A DNA stretch of 64,000 nt from an uncultured Eubacteriales bacterium (GCA_900546515.1 URDG01000008.1:1-64000), one strand, 5' to 3'. Numbered from the stretch's first letter, positions 24,329-33,131 are shown. Numbers and translations: made by a program. Notes: generated by a model from the sequence alone, not told the origin.

Positions 24329-25687
24329 ATGGATAATTTTACGATAAATGATGCGATAAAGGCCAGCGGCGGCGTGCTTTGCGGAGAAGCCGAAGCCGGT
24401 GCGCAGCTCGGCGAGGTCGTTATAGACAGCCGTCTCGTAAAACCCGGAGACATGTTCGTAGCCTACAGAGGTGAAAAGGCCGACGGGCATGATTATATAG
24501 CTGCGGCGCTGGACAAAGGCGCGGCCTGCTGCCTTGCCGAGCGCGTGCCCGAAGGGGAGACGCGCGGCGTCATCGTCGTTCCGGATGTCCAGAAAGCGCT
24601 TGAGGCGATCACATCGGCGTACCGTGCACGGTTCGACATTCCTGTTATCGGCATTACGGGCAGTGTCGGCAAGACCACTGCCAAGGAGATGATCTGGGCC
24701 GTACTTTCGCAGCATATGAACGTGCTCAAGACAGAGGGCAATTTGAATAATCAGATCGGCGTTCCGATGACGGTCTCGCGTATATCGTCCGCGCATCAGG
24801 CCGCAGTTATCGAGATGGGAATATCAGGCTTCGGCGAGATGAGCGTGCTTGCGGCGATGGCAAGGCCTGCTATAGCTGTGTTTACGAAGATAGGTCATGC
24901 GCATCTTGAATTCCTGCACGATCTCGACGGCGTTTTTGCGGCCAAGACGGAGATGATAAAGTTCATGCCGGACGGCGGCACGGTCATAATAAACGGTGAC
25001 GATGAGAAGCTGAGAGAACTGCGCTGCCGGCAGAATATTGTCAGTTTCGGCCTCGGCGCGGACTGCGCCGTGAGGGCGGAGAACGTGAGCTTCGACGGAG
25101 AAAACGGCATATCCTGCGACATTGTGTATGGCAGCCGCCGCATTCCGGTGCGGATACCGGCTTACGGTCAGCATATGGTGTATGCGGCGCTTGAAGGGGC
25201 GGCCGCCGGATTTGTCATGGGACTGAGCGACGCGGAGATCGCGGCGGGCATCGCAGCGTATCACACTGTCGGCCGGCGCGGCGTCGTGGTCAATACAGGG
25301 TATATAACGCTCATAGACGACTGTTATAACGCAAATCCGGATTCAATGCAGTGCGCGATAGATTCTCTCGTGAAGCTGCCGGGAAGGCATGTCTGCGTGC
25401 TGGCAGACATGCGCGAGATGGGCGAAGATTCGCCGGAGATGCACCGTGAGCTTGGACATTATGCGCTTGAAAAAGGCGTTGATTTCGTTGCGGCCTACGG
25501 CCCCATGTCGCGCTGCCTGACTGCGGCGATGGGCGATAAAGCCCGTCATTTTGACACTAAGGCGGAGCTCATTGCGGCGCTGCCTGCGCTCGTAGAGCGC
25601 GGCGACAACGTGCTTGTCAAGGCGTCTCTCGGCATGCATCTTGAGGATGCGGCAGAGGCGCTGAAAAAGCTTGGCACGGTTGAGTGA
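24329..25687 (+). CDS. murF: UDP-N-acetylmuramoyl-tripeptide--D-alanyl-D-alanine ligase
   Basis: 452 aa from the ATG at 24329, which has GGAGG 8 bases upstream. The Mur ligase P-loop is GITGSVGKTT (about residues 108-117); AVIEMGISGFGEMSVLAAMARPAIAVFTKIGHAHLEFL is the central domain, and LIDDCYNANPDSMQCAI is the MurF-specific C-terminal motif. It adds D-Ala-D-Ala to the UDP-MurNAc tripeptide in the cytoplasm. A HAD gene follows 19 bases downstream. Confidence 0.96.
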   Translation: MDNFTINDAIKASGGVLCGEAEAGAQLGEVVIDSRLVKPGDMFVAYRGEKADGHDYIAAALDKGAACCLAERVPEGETRGVIVVPDVQKALEAITSAYRARFDIPVIGITGSVGKTTAKEMIWAVLSQHMNVLKTEGNLNNQIGVPMTVSRISSAHQAAVIEMGISGFGEMSVLAAMARPAIAVFTKIGHAHLEFLHDLDGVFAAKTEMIKFMPDGGTVIINGDDEKLRELRCRQNIVSFGLGADCAVRAENVSFDGENGISCDIVYGSRRIPVRIPAYGQHMVYAALEGAAAGFVMGLSDAEIAAGIAAYHTVGRRGVVVNTGYITLIDDCYNANPDSMQCAIDSLVKLPGRHVCVLADMREMGEDSPEMHRELGHYALEKGVDFVAAYGPMSRCLTAAMGDKARHFDTKAELIAALPALVERGDNVLVKASLGMHLEDAAEALKKLGTVE

Positions 25688-25706
25688 AAAAGTAAAGGAG
25701 AGACAC

Positions 25707-26399
25707 ATGGCGGAGAGAATGATACTGCTGCTGGATCTGGACAATACGATACTGGATTTTGACACGGCCGAGGCGGCGGCAATGAAGAAAGCGCTGCATG
25801 ACAGCGGCATAGAAGCAACGGATGATAATCTGAAGCTCTACAGCGAGATAAACAGGCATTTCTGGGAGCAGCTTGAGAAGGGGAAAATGACCCGCGAGGA
25901 GATCCTGTACGGCAGGTTCAAAGCGTTTTTTGAAGAGATCGGAGCAAAGGCGGATCATATCGCGGCGCAGGATACATACGAAGAGTATCTGTGTCAGGGA
26001 CATTATTTTGTCCCCGGCGCGGAGGAGCTGCTGGAGGCGCTCTATAAAGAGCATGACCTGTATATAGTTTCAAACGGCAATGCAAAGGTGCAGGACGCAA
26101 GACTGGCAAGCTCCGGCATATCAAAGTATTTCAAGAAGATTTTCATCTCCGAGACGATGGGCTGCGATAAGCCAAGCAAGGCGTTTTTTGATCTCTGCTT
26201 TGCACAGATACCCGGTTTTGACCCTGACCGCGCGCTGATAATCGGCGACAGCCTGACCTCCGACATCCGCGGCGGCATCAATGCCGGCATCAGAACCTGC
26301 TGGTTCAATCCCAAAGGACTCCCGGCGAGGGCCGATATACCGGCGGATTACATGGTTACCAGTCTTGACGAGATACCCGCGCTCGTAAAGAATATGTAA
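25707..26399 (+). CDS. HAD family noncanonical nucleotidase (YjjG-like)
   Basis: 230 aa from the ATG at 25707 (AAAGGAG upstream). HAD motif I is LLLDLDNTILDFD (about residues 7-19), motif II IVSNGNAKVQ, motif III Lys in CDKPSKAFFD, and motif IV IIGDSLTSDIRGGINAG. The small helical cap and overall pattern fit the YjjG/pyrimidine 5'-nucleotidase group, which removes phosphate from noncanonical nucleotides. It is in an operon with murF; no functional link is obvious. Confidence 0.87.
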   Translation: MAERMILLLDLDNTILDFDTAEAAAMKKALHDSGIEATDDNLKLYSEINRHFWEQLEKGKMTREEILYGRFKAFFEEIGAKADHIAAQDTYEEYLCQGHYFVPGAEELLEALYKEHDLYIVSNGNAKVQDARLASSGISKYFKKIFISETMGCDKPSKAFFDLCFAQIPGFDPDRALIIGDSLTSDIRGGINAGIRTCWFNPKGLPARADIPADYMVTSLDEIPALVKNM

Positions 26400-26440
26400 A
26401 ATCCACAAAAAATCATTGTGCTTTTTGTCTGTATTTTCAC

Positions 26441-26515
26441 TTGATTATTATTAAAAAAATGTTATAATACACACCACTGTTTCAGAGCGCTGAAATGTCA
26501 GCGCTCTGATATTTA
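26441..26515 (+). promoter_or_regulatory. mgtC promoter and leader hairpin
   Basis: TTGATT (26441-26446), a 16-base spacer, TATAAT (26463-26468). Starting about 7 bases after the expected transcript start, a perfect 12-bp stem (TCAGAGCGCTGA, AATG loop, 26482-26509) is followed by the U-rich TATTTATTT. This resembles a leader attenuator. Confidence 0.65.
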
Positions 26516-26542
26516 TTTCATGGATAACGGGGAAAAAGAAAA

Positions 26543-27268
26543 ATGGATGAATTTTTTGCTCCGCTTCGAGAATTGAATATATATACAATGATGCTGCGCA
26601 TAATGCTCGCAATGCTCATGGGCGGAATAGTAGGATTTGAGCGTGAAAAAAAGCGGCGGCCGGCGGGCTTCAGGACGTATATGCTTGTGGCTCTCGGCGC
26701 AGCGCTGACGATGATATTGAGTCAGTATCTCACTTATATGCTCAATAATCCGTGGCTCGAAACAGCGAATAAAGTTGGAGTAAAAACGGATGTATCGCGT
26801 TTCGGCGCGCAGGTCATAAACGGCGTCGGTTTCCTTGGTGCCGGCACGATTATAGTAACCGGCAGACAGGAGGTCAAGGGCCTCACGACTGCCGCCGGCC
26901 TCTGGGCGTCGGCGTGCATGGGCCTTGCGATCGGCGCGGGCTTCTATGAGTGCATGATAGTCGGTATAGTCCTCATCGTGCTTTCGATGAAGCTTCTCCC
27001 GGCCATTGAGGATGCAATGCTCGCCTATTCAAGGAACATGACCATTTATGTGGAGATGGATTCCTTTGAGAATCTCGGCAACATTGTAAACCGCATCAAG
27101 TCCGAAGGTATAATTCTTTATGATGTTGAGATCGAGAAGGACAAAATCGAGCATATGGCGCGCTTCAGCGTGCTGTGTTCGATGCACCTGCCCAAGCGCA
27201 GACAGCACGCGGAGCTTCTTGCGACGCTGTCGACGCTTGACGGCGTGATAGCGATAGATGAAGTCTGA
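26543..27268 (+). CDS. MgtC/SapB family membrane protein, copy 1
   Basis: 241 aa. Helices occupy residues about 15-155, with the MgtC signature GGIVGFEREKKRRPAGFRTYMLVALGAAL (about 31-59), then VINGVGFLGAGTIIVTGRQEVKGLTTAAGLWASACMGLAIGAGFYE. A C-terminal ACT-like regulatory domain follows from about residue 165. MgtC proteins act in magnesium and acid adaptation; in pathogens they modulate F-type ATPase, but biochemical activity is unclear. It is the first of a tandem pair with 14 bases between them. Confidence 0.93.
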   Translation: MDEFFAPLRELNIYTMMLRIMLAMLMGGIVGFEREKKRRPAGFRTYMLVALGAALTMILSQYLTYMLNNPWLETANKVGVKTDVSRFGAQVINGVGFLGAGTIIVTGRQEVKGLTTAAGLWASACMGLAIGAGFYECMIVGIVLIVLSMKLLPAIEDAMLAYSRNMTIYVEMDSFENLGNIVNRIKSEGIILYDVEIEKDKIEHMARFSVLCSMHLPKRRQHAELLATLSTLDGVIAIDEV

Positions 27269-27282
27269 AAGGAGGGACGGAT

Positions 27283-27978
27283 ATGCTTTCTTGTTTTGAT
27301 TTTGTACGTGAGCTTGACTTTTTCGCGGTAGCGGTGCGTATGGTGCTGGCCGTTTTCTGCGGCGGGCTCATCGGTATCGAGCGTGAGTATAAGCGCCGCC
27401 CAGCCGGATTCAGAACACATATACTCATTTGTCTTGGCGCGGCAATAACCACGCTTACAAGTCAGTTTCTGTACCTTAAACTCGAAATGTTCACGGATAT
27501 CGGGCGTCTCGGCGCGCAGGTCGTTGCAGGTATAGGCTTCATCGGCGCGGGTACGATCATTGTTACGAACCGTCAGCGCGTCAAGGGCCTCACGACTGCT
27601 GCCGGACTTTGGACAAGCGCCATCATCGGCCTCGTCTGCGGTGCTGGATATGTCGAGTGCGCGCTTTTTGCAACATTCATGGTGCTTGTCGCAGAGCTGC
27701 TGCTCATAAAGATAGAGTACCGCTTCGCACGCAAAATAGACGACGTGAACCTGTATGTGGAGTACGTCAAGGCGGACAGTATAGAGAGCATTGTACGCCT
27801 CCTGCGTGAGCGCCGTGTGAAGATGAACGGTCTCGAGATTACGCGCGTAGCCGCCGAGGACGGAGCGCAGCACTATAATGCCGTCATAACAGTCCAGATC
27901 AGCAAAAAACAGCTTGATAACGAGCTGGTGAAGAGTATAACTGAGCTTGAAAATGTGCTGACAGTCGAAGAACTGTAA
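27283..27978 (+). CDS. MgtC/SapB family membrane protein, copy 2
   Basis: 231 aa, a paralogue of the preceding gene: GGLIGIEREYKRRPAGFRTHILICLGAAITT and VVAGIGFIGAGTIIVTNRQRVKGLTTAAGLWTSAIIGLVCGAGYVE align almost residue by residue. The extracellular loop between the first helices is shorter than in copy 1. The C-terminal ACT-like domain (about residues 150-225) is present. AAAGGAGGG lies 6 bases before the ATG. A tandem duplication with co-transcription suggests a hetero-oligomer or division of labour. Confidence 0.93.
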   Translation: MLSCFDFVRELDFFAVAVRMVLAVFCGGLIGIEREYKRRPAGFRTHILICLGAAITTLTSQFLYLKLEMFTDIGRLGAQVVAGIGFIGAGTIIVTNRQRVKGLTTAAGLWTSAIIGLVCGAGYVECALFATFMVLVAELLLIKIEYRFARKIDDVNLYVEYVKADSIESIVRLLRERRVKMNGLEITRVAAEDGAQHYNAVITVQISKKQLDNELVKSITELENVLTVEEL

Positions 27979-27994
27979 TAGATAAGCAATGAAG

Positions 27995-28030
27995 TAAAAT
28001 AACCGGAGCAGAAATGCTCCGGTTATTTTA
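27995..28030. terminator. Terminator after the mgtC pair
   Basis: A perfect 16-bp stem (TAAAATAACCGGAGCA) is closed by a GAAA tetraloop, with A/T arms suited to both strands. It also insulates the TIR gene end. Confidence 0.93.
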
Positions 28031-28038
28031 TATGGAAT

Positions 28039-28075
28039 ACATAATTCAGGGAACATAATTTGGTTTACATAAATA
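28039..28075 (+). repeat. Left flanking copy of the ACATAA iteron repeat
   Basis: Three ACATAA cores start at 28039, 28053 and 28067, each 14 bases apart. The 23 bases at 28053-28075 match 32702-32724 at 22 positions in the same orientation, bracketing the TIR/RyR gene pair. Confidence 0.75.
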
Positions 28076-28100
28076 CAAAATGACGTTCCGTTTTACTTTT

Positions 28101-31100
28101 CTAGTCCAGCCCGTATTCAAAACGCTGTTCGGCGCTGAGTACAACGTCGCCGAGAATATCGCGGCCGAGAGCCAGAAGGCCGTCAGTAGTACAAATATCA
28201 AACCGGCCGATACCGTCATCGGAATTTACGATGAAACGCTTCGCCTGTATATCATAATGGATAAAATTATTGACAATTCCGGCTGTAGTCCAACTTTCGA
28301 GATCAATAATATTTGCTATACCGTTATAGTTGAAGACCAATCTTCCATTTCCGTCACAGAAAAATTCACGTACACCGCGCTGGGAAATATAACCTTTCAC
28401 ATCTGATCTGCCGAGCGGTGCGCCGTTATAGTCATACCTGTACAAGCGCCCGTCGCTCCCGGCTGCAAGGATGCCTTCGGGTTCAGTCAATATACATATT
28501 GCCAGAATGTCGGTGTCTGCGGAGACTGTCCACAGCTGTTCCCCGCTGCTGCTGAAATATGCCAGTTCACTTCCGGCGGCAGCAAGAAATGAAGAGTCAC
28601 TGCTCCAATACACATACTCTGGTATAAAGTTTATAGAGCGGCAGTTTCCGGTGTTAAGGTCGACCAATACGCTTTTGTCTTTTGCAGCGGCAAGGGATAA
28701 GATCCCATTGCTGAAAAGTGAATCCGAATTATAATCTGCCCGTTTATAATCAGCGTCAGGCAGGGGTATAGTGTCGTAGCTGTTGCGGTCGCAATAATAG
28801 CGGATAAGCGCCGGACCGGGAGAATACATAGACGTATATAAGAGACTGTCAGACAATACTACGGGGTTTGAGTGACTGGAAGAGTCTAATGGAAGCAAAC
28901 GTGAGGAACCGGTTTCAACGTCAAAAATAAGAGTTTTGTATTTACTGCTGAGCAATATATTTTTACCATTGTTTATAAAACCGGCAGTGTCCCAGGAGCT
29001 GCCGTCAAATTCCACTTCCCATAAGCAGCGATCCTCGGCACAGTTTATAAGAACTGACTTGTTATCTGCGCTCAGAAACAGAAGGTCGCCGCTGCTTGCG
29101 CTGACAAGAGAAGAATATCCGGAAGAGAGATCGGAATATTTCAGCCAGTTTGAGCCGCTCTGCCCCCACTCGTAGAGGAGTACGCGGCTGCTGCCGCTCT
29201 GCATTACACAGAATGCCGGTTTATTTCCGAGAGCAAAGCGTTCGGCCATTTCAAGATCGGAGATCATGCACTTGAGCGACGTTGAGGAGCTGTCTGCCTC
29301 GTTGTATAAACCCAGCATGCCGTTTGTGAGCACGAACTGCAGATTGCCGTTAGAATATGTTGAATACAGAATAGGTGCCGGAACTTCACAGCTGCCGAGC
29401 AATTTTCCGCTTTCAACGTCAAATTGGCATATGACATCGCTTGCTGTTATATAAATACTGCCGTTTTGACCATCGAATATACCGATATCATATATGATAT
29501 TTGAGTAGTTGAAGCTGGCTGTCCATAATTTTTGGCCGCGTTCTGCTGAGTAGCGGCTAATATACACCGTGTCCGGCGACGTGTAGAAAAAGTCGTCATT
29601 ATATACGAAATTTGTGCCAAAGATATTATCCTCTGGATAGTTGAGTTCTGCGGTATAAATGTCGCCGCTGCCAGTGGCAAGCATGGATGGTACATAATCT
29701 GTTTCAACAGGGAAAAAATTCATTTTTCCACTTGAGAGGTCAATTGAGCAGAATTTTTTTTCAAGGGTGTAGAAATTGCTTGTTTTACTGAAAAGCCGGT
29801 TTTTACTCTGGCAGAAGCTTACTTGCCAGAGCTGTATGCCATCCGGCATTTCCCCCGAAGCAAGACTGTATGTGCTGACGACAGACCCGGTAGAGCTGTC
29901 AACAACAGATATTATAGGTTCGTCCAAGGCGTTCCATGCGGCAATCAGTTCTCCGTCAGAAGAAACGTCGCATTTCAGGACAGCCTTTTCGGCACAGGGA
30001 ACAGCATCCCATAAAAGTGCGCCTGATGAGAAAGCATAACTGCGGAGGTGTCCAATATCGGCAATAAGCAGCTGCTCGCCGGATAAGGCTTTTATTGTGA
30101 CATCTGCGCCGTTTTTGGAAGCAGGAATATGCCCCGTTATCTGACGTGTGCCTGTATCCCAGATCGTAACAGCGCCGTACACGTCCATTATACAGAGATG
30201 ATTTCCGCTTAATGACAGTATAAAACGTTCTATCTCACTCGGAGAGTCAAAAGCTGCGGCTGCAACGAGATTACCCTGTATGCTTGAGTCATAGGCATTT
30301 ACCGCCTGACTGAGCGCGTATTCAGCCTGAGGCGTCCATGGACGCTCGTTGCTGCTTGACGGCACAGCCTCTGAGGCCAGGAGAATAGCGGTGAGCCGGT
30401 CGCCGTCGTCAAGAGAATTCAGCGCAGCGTTGGCAAGATAGTTTGACTGGCTTATGAGCGCCTGTTTATAACTGTCTTGTATAATTATGCTGGCGCGAAT
30501 AAAGAAACCGGCAATAATCGCAGCAATGACAAAGCCGGCACTCAGGGCAGTCATGATTTGGCGGTTTTTGTACTGCCTTTGACGCTGACGCAGCTCGTCG
30601 TAGCTGCATCCGAGAAGGGCAGCGGCAAGCCTTGGGATTTCCTCGCGCCTTGCACGTCTTAACGGCATCCTGTAGTCGCAGGAAAGAGGCTCGTACCGCA
30701 CCGTTTTTACATTGCCGGTATTTGGGTCAGTCAGAGTTTCAGAGAGAAGAATATCCGGGATAACTTCACCCGGCTCACCGGCCGCAAGCACTGTAAGCAC
30801 ACGGCTTCTTTCATGCGTCTGGAGAAATAGCTTTATTTCGCGCTGTACCCAGATCGATTCTTTGGTGTCCGGAGAACATATCACGATAAGGTAGTCGGAA
30901 TTTGTTATGGCAGCGGATATGTCGTCGTTGATATTGCTTGTTATCGGAAGTTCTTCACGGTCTCTGAAGATACGGTTTATTTTTTTCGTGCCGGTGCTGC
31001 TGCGCAGTGATTTTGGCACATGCATATGTTCGAGCTGACGCTGCACCTCAGAGGCAATTTTTATATCAAGAGGCCTGTGCCGGTATGAAATAAAAGCGTT

Positions 31101-31115
31101 GTAATGCGGAGCCAT
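28101..31115 (-). CDS. TIR-domain membrane protein with C-terminal beta-propeller-like region
   Basis: 1004 aa from the ATG at 31115 (AAAGG 10 bases upstream); a GTG at 31124 overlapping the upstream stop is an alternative. Residues 4 to about 145 form a TIR domain: HYNAFISYRHRP, RIFRDREELP, SDYLIVICSPDTKESIWVQREI. Glu93 sits in the W-x-x-x-E position of NAD-cleaving TIRs. A transmembrane helix lies at about 187-212. The remaining 790 residues carry repeated WD/PQQ-like strands (VTIWDTGTRQITGH, LWTASFNYSN, CQFDVESGKLLGSC). Expected topology is a cytosolic TIR and an outside sensor. Codon use is more AT-rich than the flanks. Probable effector or signalling role in defence; not demonstrated. 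Confidence 0.85.
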   Translation of the reverse strand: MAPHYNAFISYRHRPLDIKIASEVQRQLEHMHVPKSLRSSTGTKKINRIFRDREELPITSNINDDISAAITNSDYLIVICSPDTKESIWVQREIKLFLQTHERSRVLTVLAAGEPGEVIPDILLSETLTDPNTGNVKTVRYEPLSCDYRMPLRRARREEIPRLAAALLGCSYDELRQRQRQYKNRQIMTALSAGFVIAAIIAGFFIRASIIIQDSYKQALISQSNYLANAALNSLDDGDRLTAILLASEAVPSSSNERPWTPQAEYALSQAVNAYDSSIQGNLVAAAAFDSPSEIERFILSLSGNHLCIMDVYGAVTIWDTGTRQITGHIPASKNGADVTIKALSGEQLLIADIGHLRSYAFSSGALLWDAVPCAEKAVLKCDVSSDGELIAAWNALDEPIISVVDSSTGSVVSTYSLASGEMPDGIQLWQVSFCQSKNRLFSKTSNFYTLEKKFCSIDLSSGKMNFFPVETDYVPSMLATGSGDIYTAELNYPEDNIFGTNFVYNDDFFYTSPDTVYISRYSAERGQKLWTASFNYSNIIYDIGIFDGQNGSIYITASDVICQFDVESGKLLGSCEVPAPILYSTYSNGNLQFVLTNGMLGLYNEADSSSTSLKCMISDLEMAERFALGNKPAFCVMQSGSSRVLLYEWGQSGSNWLKYSDLSSGYSSLVSASSGDLLFLSADNKSVLINCAEDRCLWEVEFDGSSWDTAGFINNGKNILLSSKYKTLIFDVETGSSRLLPLDSSSHSNPVVLSDSLLYTSMYSPGPALIRYYCDRNSYDTIPLPDADYKRADYNSDSLFSNGILSLAAAKDKSVLVDLNTGNCRSINFIPEYVYWSSDSSFLAAAGSELAYFSSSGEQLWTVSADTDILAICILTEPEGILAAGSDGRLYRYDYNGAPLGRSDVKGYISQRGVREFFCDGNGRLVFNYNGIANIIDLESWTTAGIVNNFIHYDIQAKRFIVNSDDGIGRFDICTTDGLLALGRDILGDVVLSAEQRFEYGLD

Positions 31116-31120
31116 AATGA

Positions 31121-32659
31121 TCACCTTTCAACGTTTTTGTATATCTCTGCTGCGGTGTACCATGGGGAAATATCTTTTCTTTGTTCGCTTTCAGGCAATT
31201 CGTCGAAAGGGACAAGAAGATTATGTTTTTTTCTGACATTATTCCGAACAGGGGCGTAGCTCCAGTTATTTAAAAAATGATAGCGTTCCCAGCGAATATG
31301 CTCTATGCGCTCGAGCTCTGACCGCTCGTCGGCGGACATTGTATCCAGCTTTTCGAGCGCGTGGGAAGCGGCGTCCTGATCGGCTGCATATTTATCGCCC
31401 AAAAGCACAGCCATTTTTACATTTATATGGTCAGCTTGAGCCACATTTGAATACCGCGTGAAATTGCTGAGGCTGCGCCAATCACTGAGCATGCTTTCGC
31501 AATTCAGACAGCCGGTGCCGCTGTGATCGCACTGAACGGAGCGGGCATTGCATGCGTATTGAGAGAAATAGCGCGCATGTATGATCTGTGCAGCTTTGAG
31601 CGACGTGTCATCCATTATTATCTCTGGGGTGCATAGCTCCTTGTCAGTGCCGAATACCGTTATGCTGCACCCGTCTGTATTCCACAGTTCGCCCAGAGCA
31701 TATGAGCTTGATGCACGGATATGTATATTTCTGACGCAGCAGTACCGCGTGAGCAGATTCAAGGTCCGTATATTGTTCATATCGCTATCGTCAGCCAGAA
31801 TGATTCGATCCGCCTGCTCAATCAGCGGTTGAGAGCATTCCCACGATTCACTGTGAAAGAAAAGACTGTCCCGTCCATCCACCTGACGGCCGAATTCAGC
31901 TATACTGCCCAATTCGGTGTGAATGGCGCGGTATTCACCGAAATCACCAAAAATATCATAGCGTATACCGCCGTGCGAGGAAAATATATTTTGCACCAGC
32001 GCCTGATTGAGAAGTTCCTGCGCAAAGCTGCCGGAGCCTATAAGCAATATACGGTGGCTTGAGGATGAGACGCTGAGCGGATAATCTGCCCAATATTTTC
32101 TTGCGCAGTTCTCGGCAAGGTTGCACAATATTATATTTTTATTAGTATAGTTTGCACGGACAAGCTTATCAGTGCATATGTAGACGGTTTTTGCGTCGCC
32201 GAAAAAAGTGTTTTTACCGTTTTGAATACACATGAGCATATCGGATTCGTCATTGAAGGAGACCATATGCTGCGCTGCTTTTCTGCCGAGCGTACTATCA
32301 CCGCTTATACCGCGCCGTCCCAGTGCCGAGGAGAGAATTTCAATGTACCTGCTGTCTCCGTGCAGTGCAACGGCATCGCCGTGTAATACATGCCACGCGC
32401 CGCCGATATGCTTGAAAAACCCGCTGAGCGCGGCCAAAAGGGCGGTAGCAGTCATAAGAGGAGCGGTCCAGCGCGCGATCTGCATAATTGTGCTTACGTT
32501 GGCCGGATCGCCGTCAAAATCAATAAGATATAGTCTGATGCTGCTGTACATTGCATTGAACAGCCCATTGTCATACAATTGGATATATGATATGGTTCCC
32601 AATATAAATGGCAGGACAAAAGCTGCGGCCTTCAGCAGTCGTTTGGCTTTTTTGTTCAT
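31121..32659 (-). CDS. Membrane protein with TrkA-N-like Rossmann and C-terminal RyR domain
   Basis: 512 aa. Two hydrophobic helices (about residues 11-28 and 62-82) precede a cytoplasmic region. HRILLIGSGSFAQELLNQAL (202-221) is a GxGxxxxE nucleotide-binding turn like TrkA/RCK domains. A CDHSGTGCLNC cluster at about 395 may bind zinc. The C-terminal 80 residues read like a ryanodine-receptor (RyR) domain: RIEHIRWERYHFLNNW and KHNLLVPFDELPESEQRKD. RyR domains occur in bacteria joined to TrkA-type folds and are thought to bind nucleotide-like ligands. Its stop overlaps the GTG of the TIR gene, so the two are likely coupled. It may be a ligand-gated channel or sensor. Confidence 0.75.
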   Translation of the reverse strand: MNKKAKRLLKAAAFVLPFILGTISYIQLYDNGLFNAMYSSIRLYLIDFDGDPANVSTIMQIARWTAPLMTATALLAALSGFFKHIGGAWHVLHGDAVALHGDSRYIEILSSALGRRGISGDSTLGRKAAQHMVSFNDESDMLMCIQNGKNTFFGDAKTVYICTDKLVRANYTNKNIILCNLAENCARKYWADYPLSVSSSSHRILLIGSGSFAQELLNQALVQNIFSSHGGIRYDIFGDFGEYRAIHTELGSIAEFGRQVDGRDSLFFHSESWECSQPLIEQADRIILADDSDMNNIRTLNLLTRYCCVRNIHIRASSSYALGELWNTDGCSITVFGTDKELCTPEIIMDDTSLKAAQIIHARYFSQYACNARSVQCDHSGTGCLNCESMLSDWRSLSNFTRYSNVAQADHINVKMAVLLGDKYAADQDAASHALEKLDTMSADERSELERIEHIRWERYHFLNNWSYAPVRNNVRKKHNLLVPFDELPESEQRKDISPWYTAAEIYKNVER

Positions 32660-32701
32660 ATTATTACCCCGGATATTACAATAAACTTTAAAAGTGTATC
32701 T

Positions 32702-32724
32702 ACATAATCTGGTTTACATAAATA
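32702..32724 (+). repeat. Right flanking copy of the ACATAA iteron repeat
   Basis: ACATAATC (32702) and ACATAAAT (32716) are 14 bases apart. It overlaps the last codons of bofA, whose stop codon (32714-32716) lies inside the repeat, as for attachment sites at gene 3' ends. Confidence 0.7.
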
Positions 32725-32974
32725 ACTTTATCAACACCATAATGATAACGCCCGGAATACCTAGTATACCGGCGACAAGGCAGTTTACGAAATTGATCCC
32801 AAGCGAAAAGTCGAAGAATCCGCCTATTATTTCCTCCACGAGCAGCAGCAGAAAGCCGAGTCCGGCGTGCAGCAGCAGCTTTATTGCCAGCTTGAGCGGT
32901 GCGGAGAGCAGGCGGAGAAAGACATATGCCGCGACGATCATTGCGGCGATTTCGAGAATAGTAGTAAGATCCAT
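32714..32974 (-). CDS. bofA: BofA-like pro-sigmaK processing regulator
   Basis: 86 aa, the usual size. Two hydrophobic segments (EIAAMIVAAYVFLRLLSAPLKLAIKLLLHAGLGFLLLL and the C-terminal third) end in FFDFSLGINFVNCLVAGILGIPGVIIMVLIKLFM, matching the conserved BofA tail. BofA holds the SpoIVFB protease inactive in the outer forespore membrane, delaying sigmaK activation. This is a marker of a sporulation lineage. AAAGGA lies 10 bases upstream. Divergent genes follow after about 400 bases. Confidence 0.85.
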   Translation of the reverse strand: MDLTTILEIAAMIVAAYVFLRLLSAPLKLAIKLLLHAGLGFLLLLVEEIIGGFFDFSLGINFVNCLVAGILGIPGVIIMVLIKLFM

Positions 32975-33095
32975 AGTAAATTTGCTTCCTTTCTGTTTTC
33001 AACGCAGGCAGAAAATAGCAGATTATTTTTGCAGGCCGTGCAGATAATATGATCAGACGATTCTTCCGCGCGGCGCGAGAGATATATGCTGCGGT

Positions 33096-33125
33096 TTGTT
33101 ATCCATATTATAGACTATATATAAT
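33096..33125 (+). promoter_or_regulatory. Promoter of the candidate small RNA
   Basis: TTGTTA (33096-33101), an 18-base spacer, consensus TATAAT (33120-33125) in the bofA-33379 intergenic region. Confidence 0.5.
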
Positions 33126-33131
33126 GGATAC

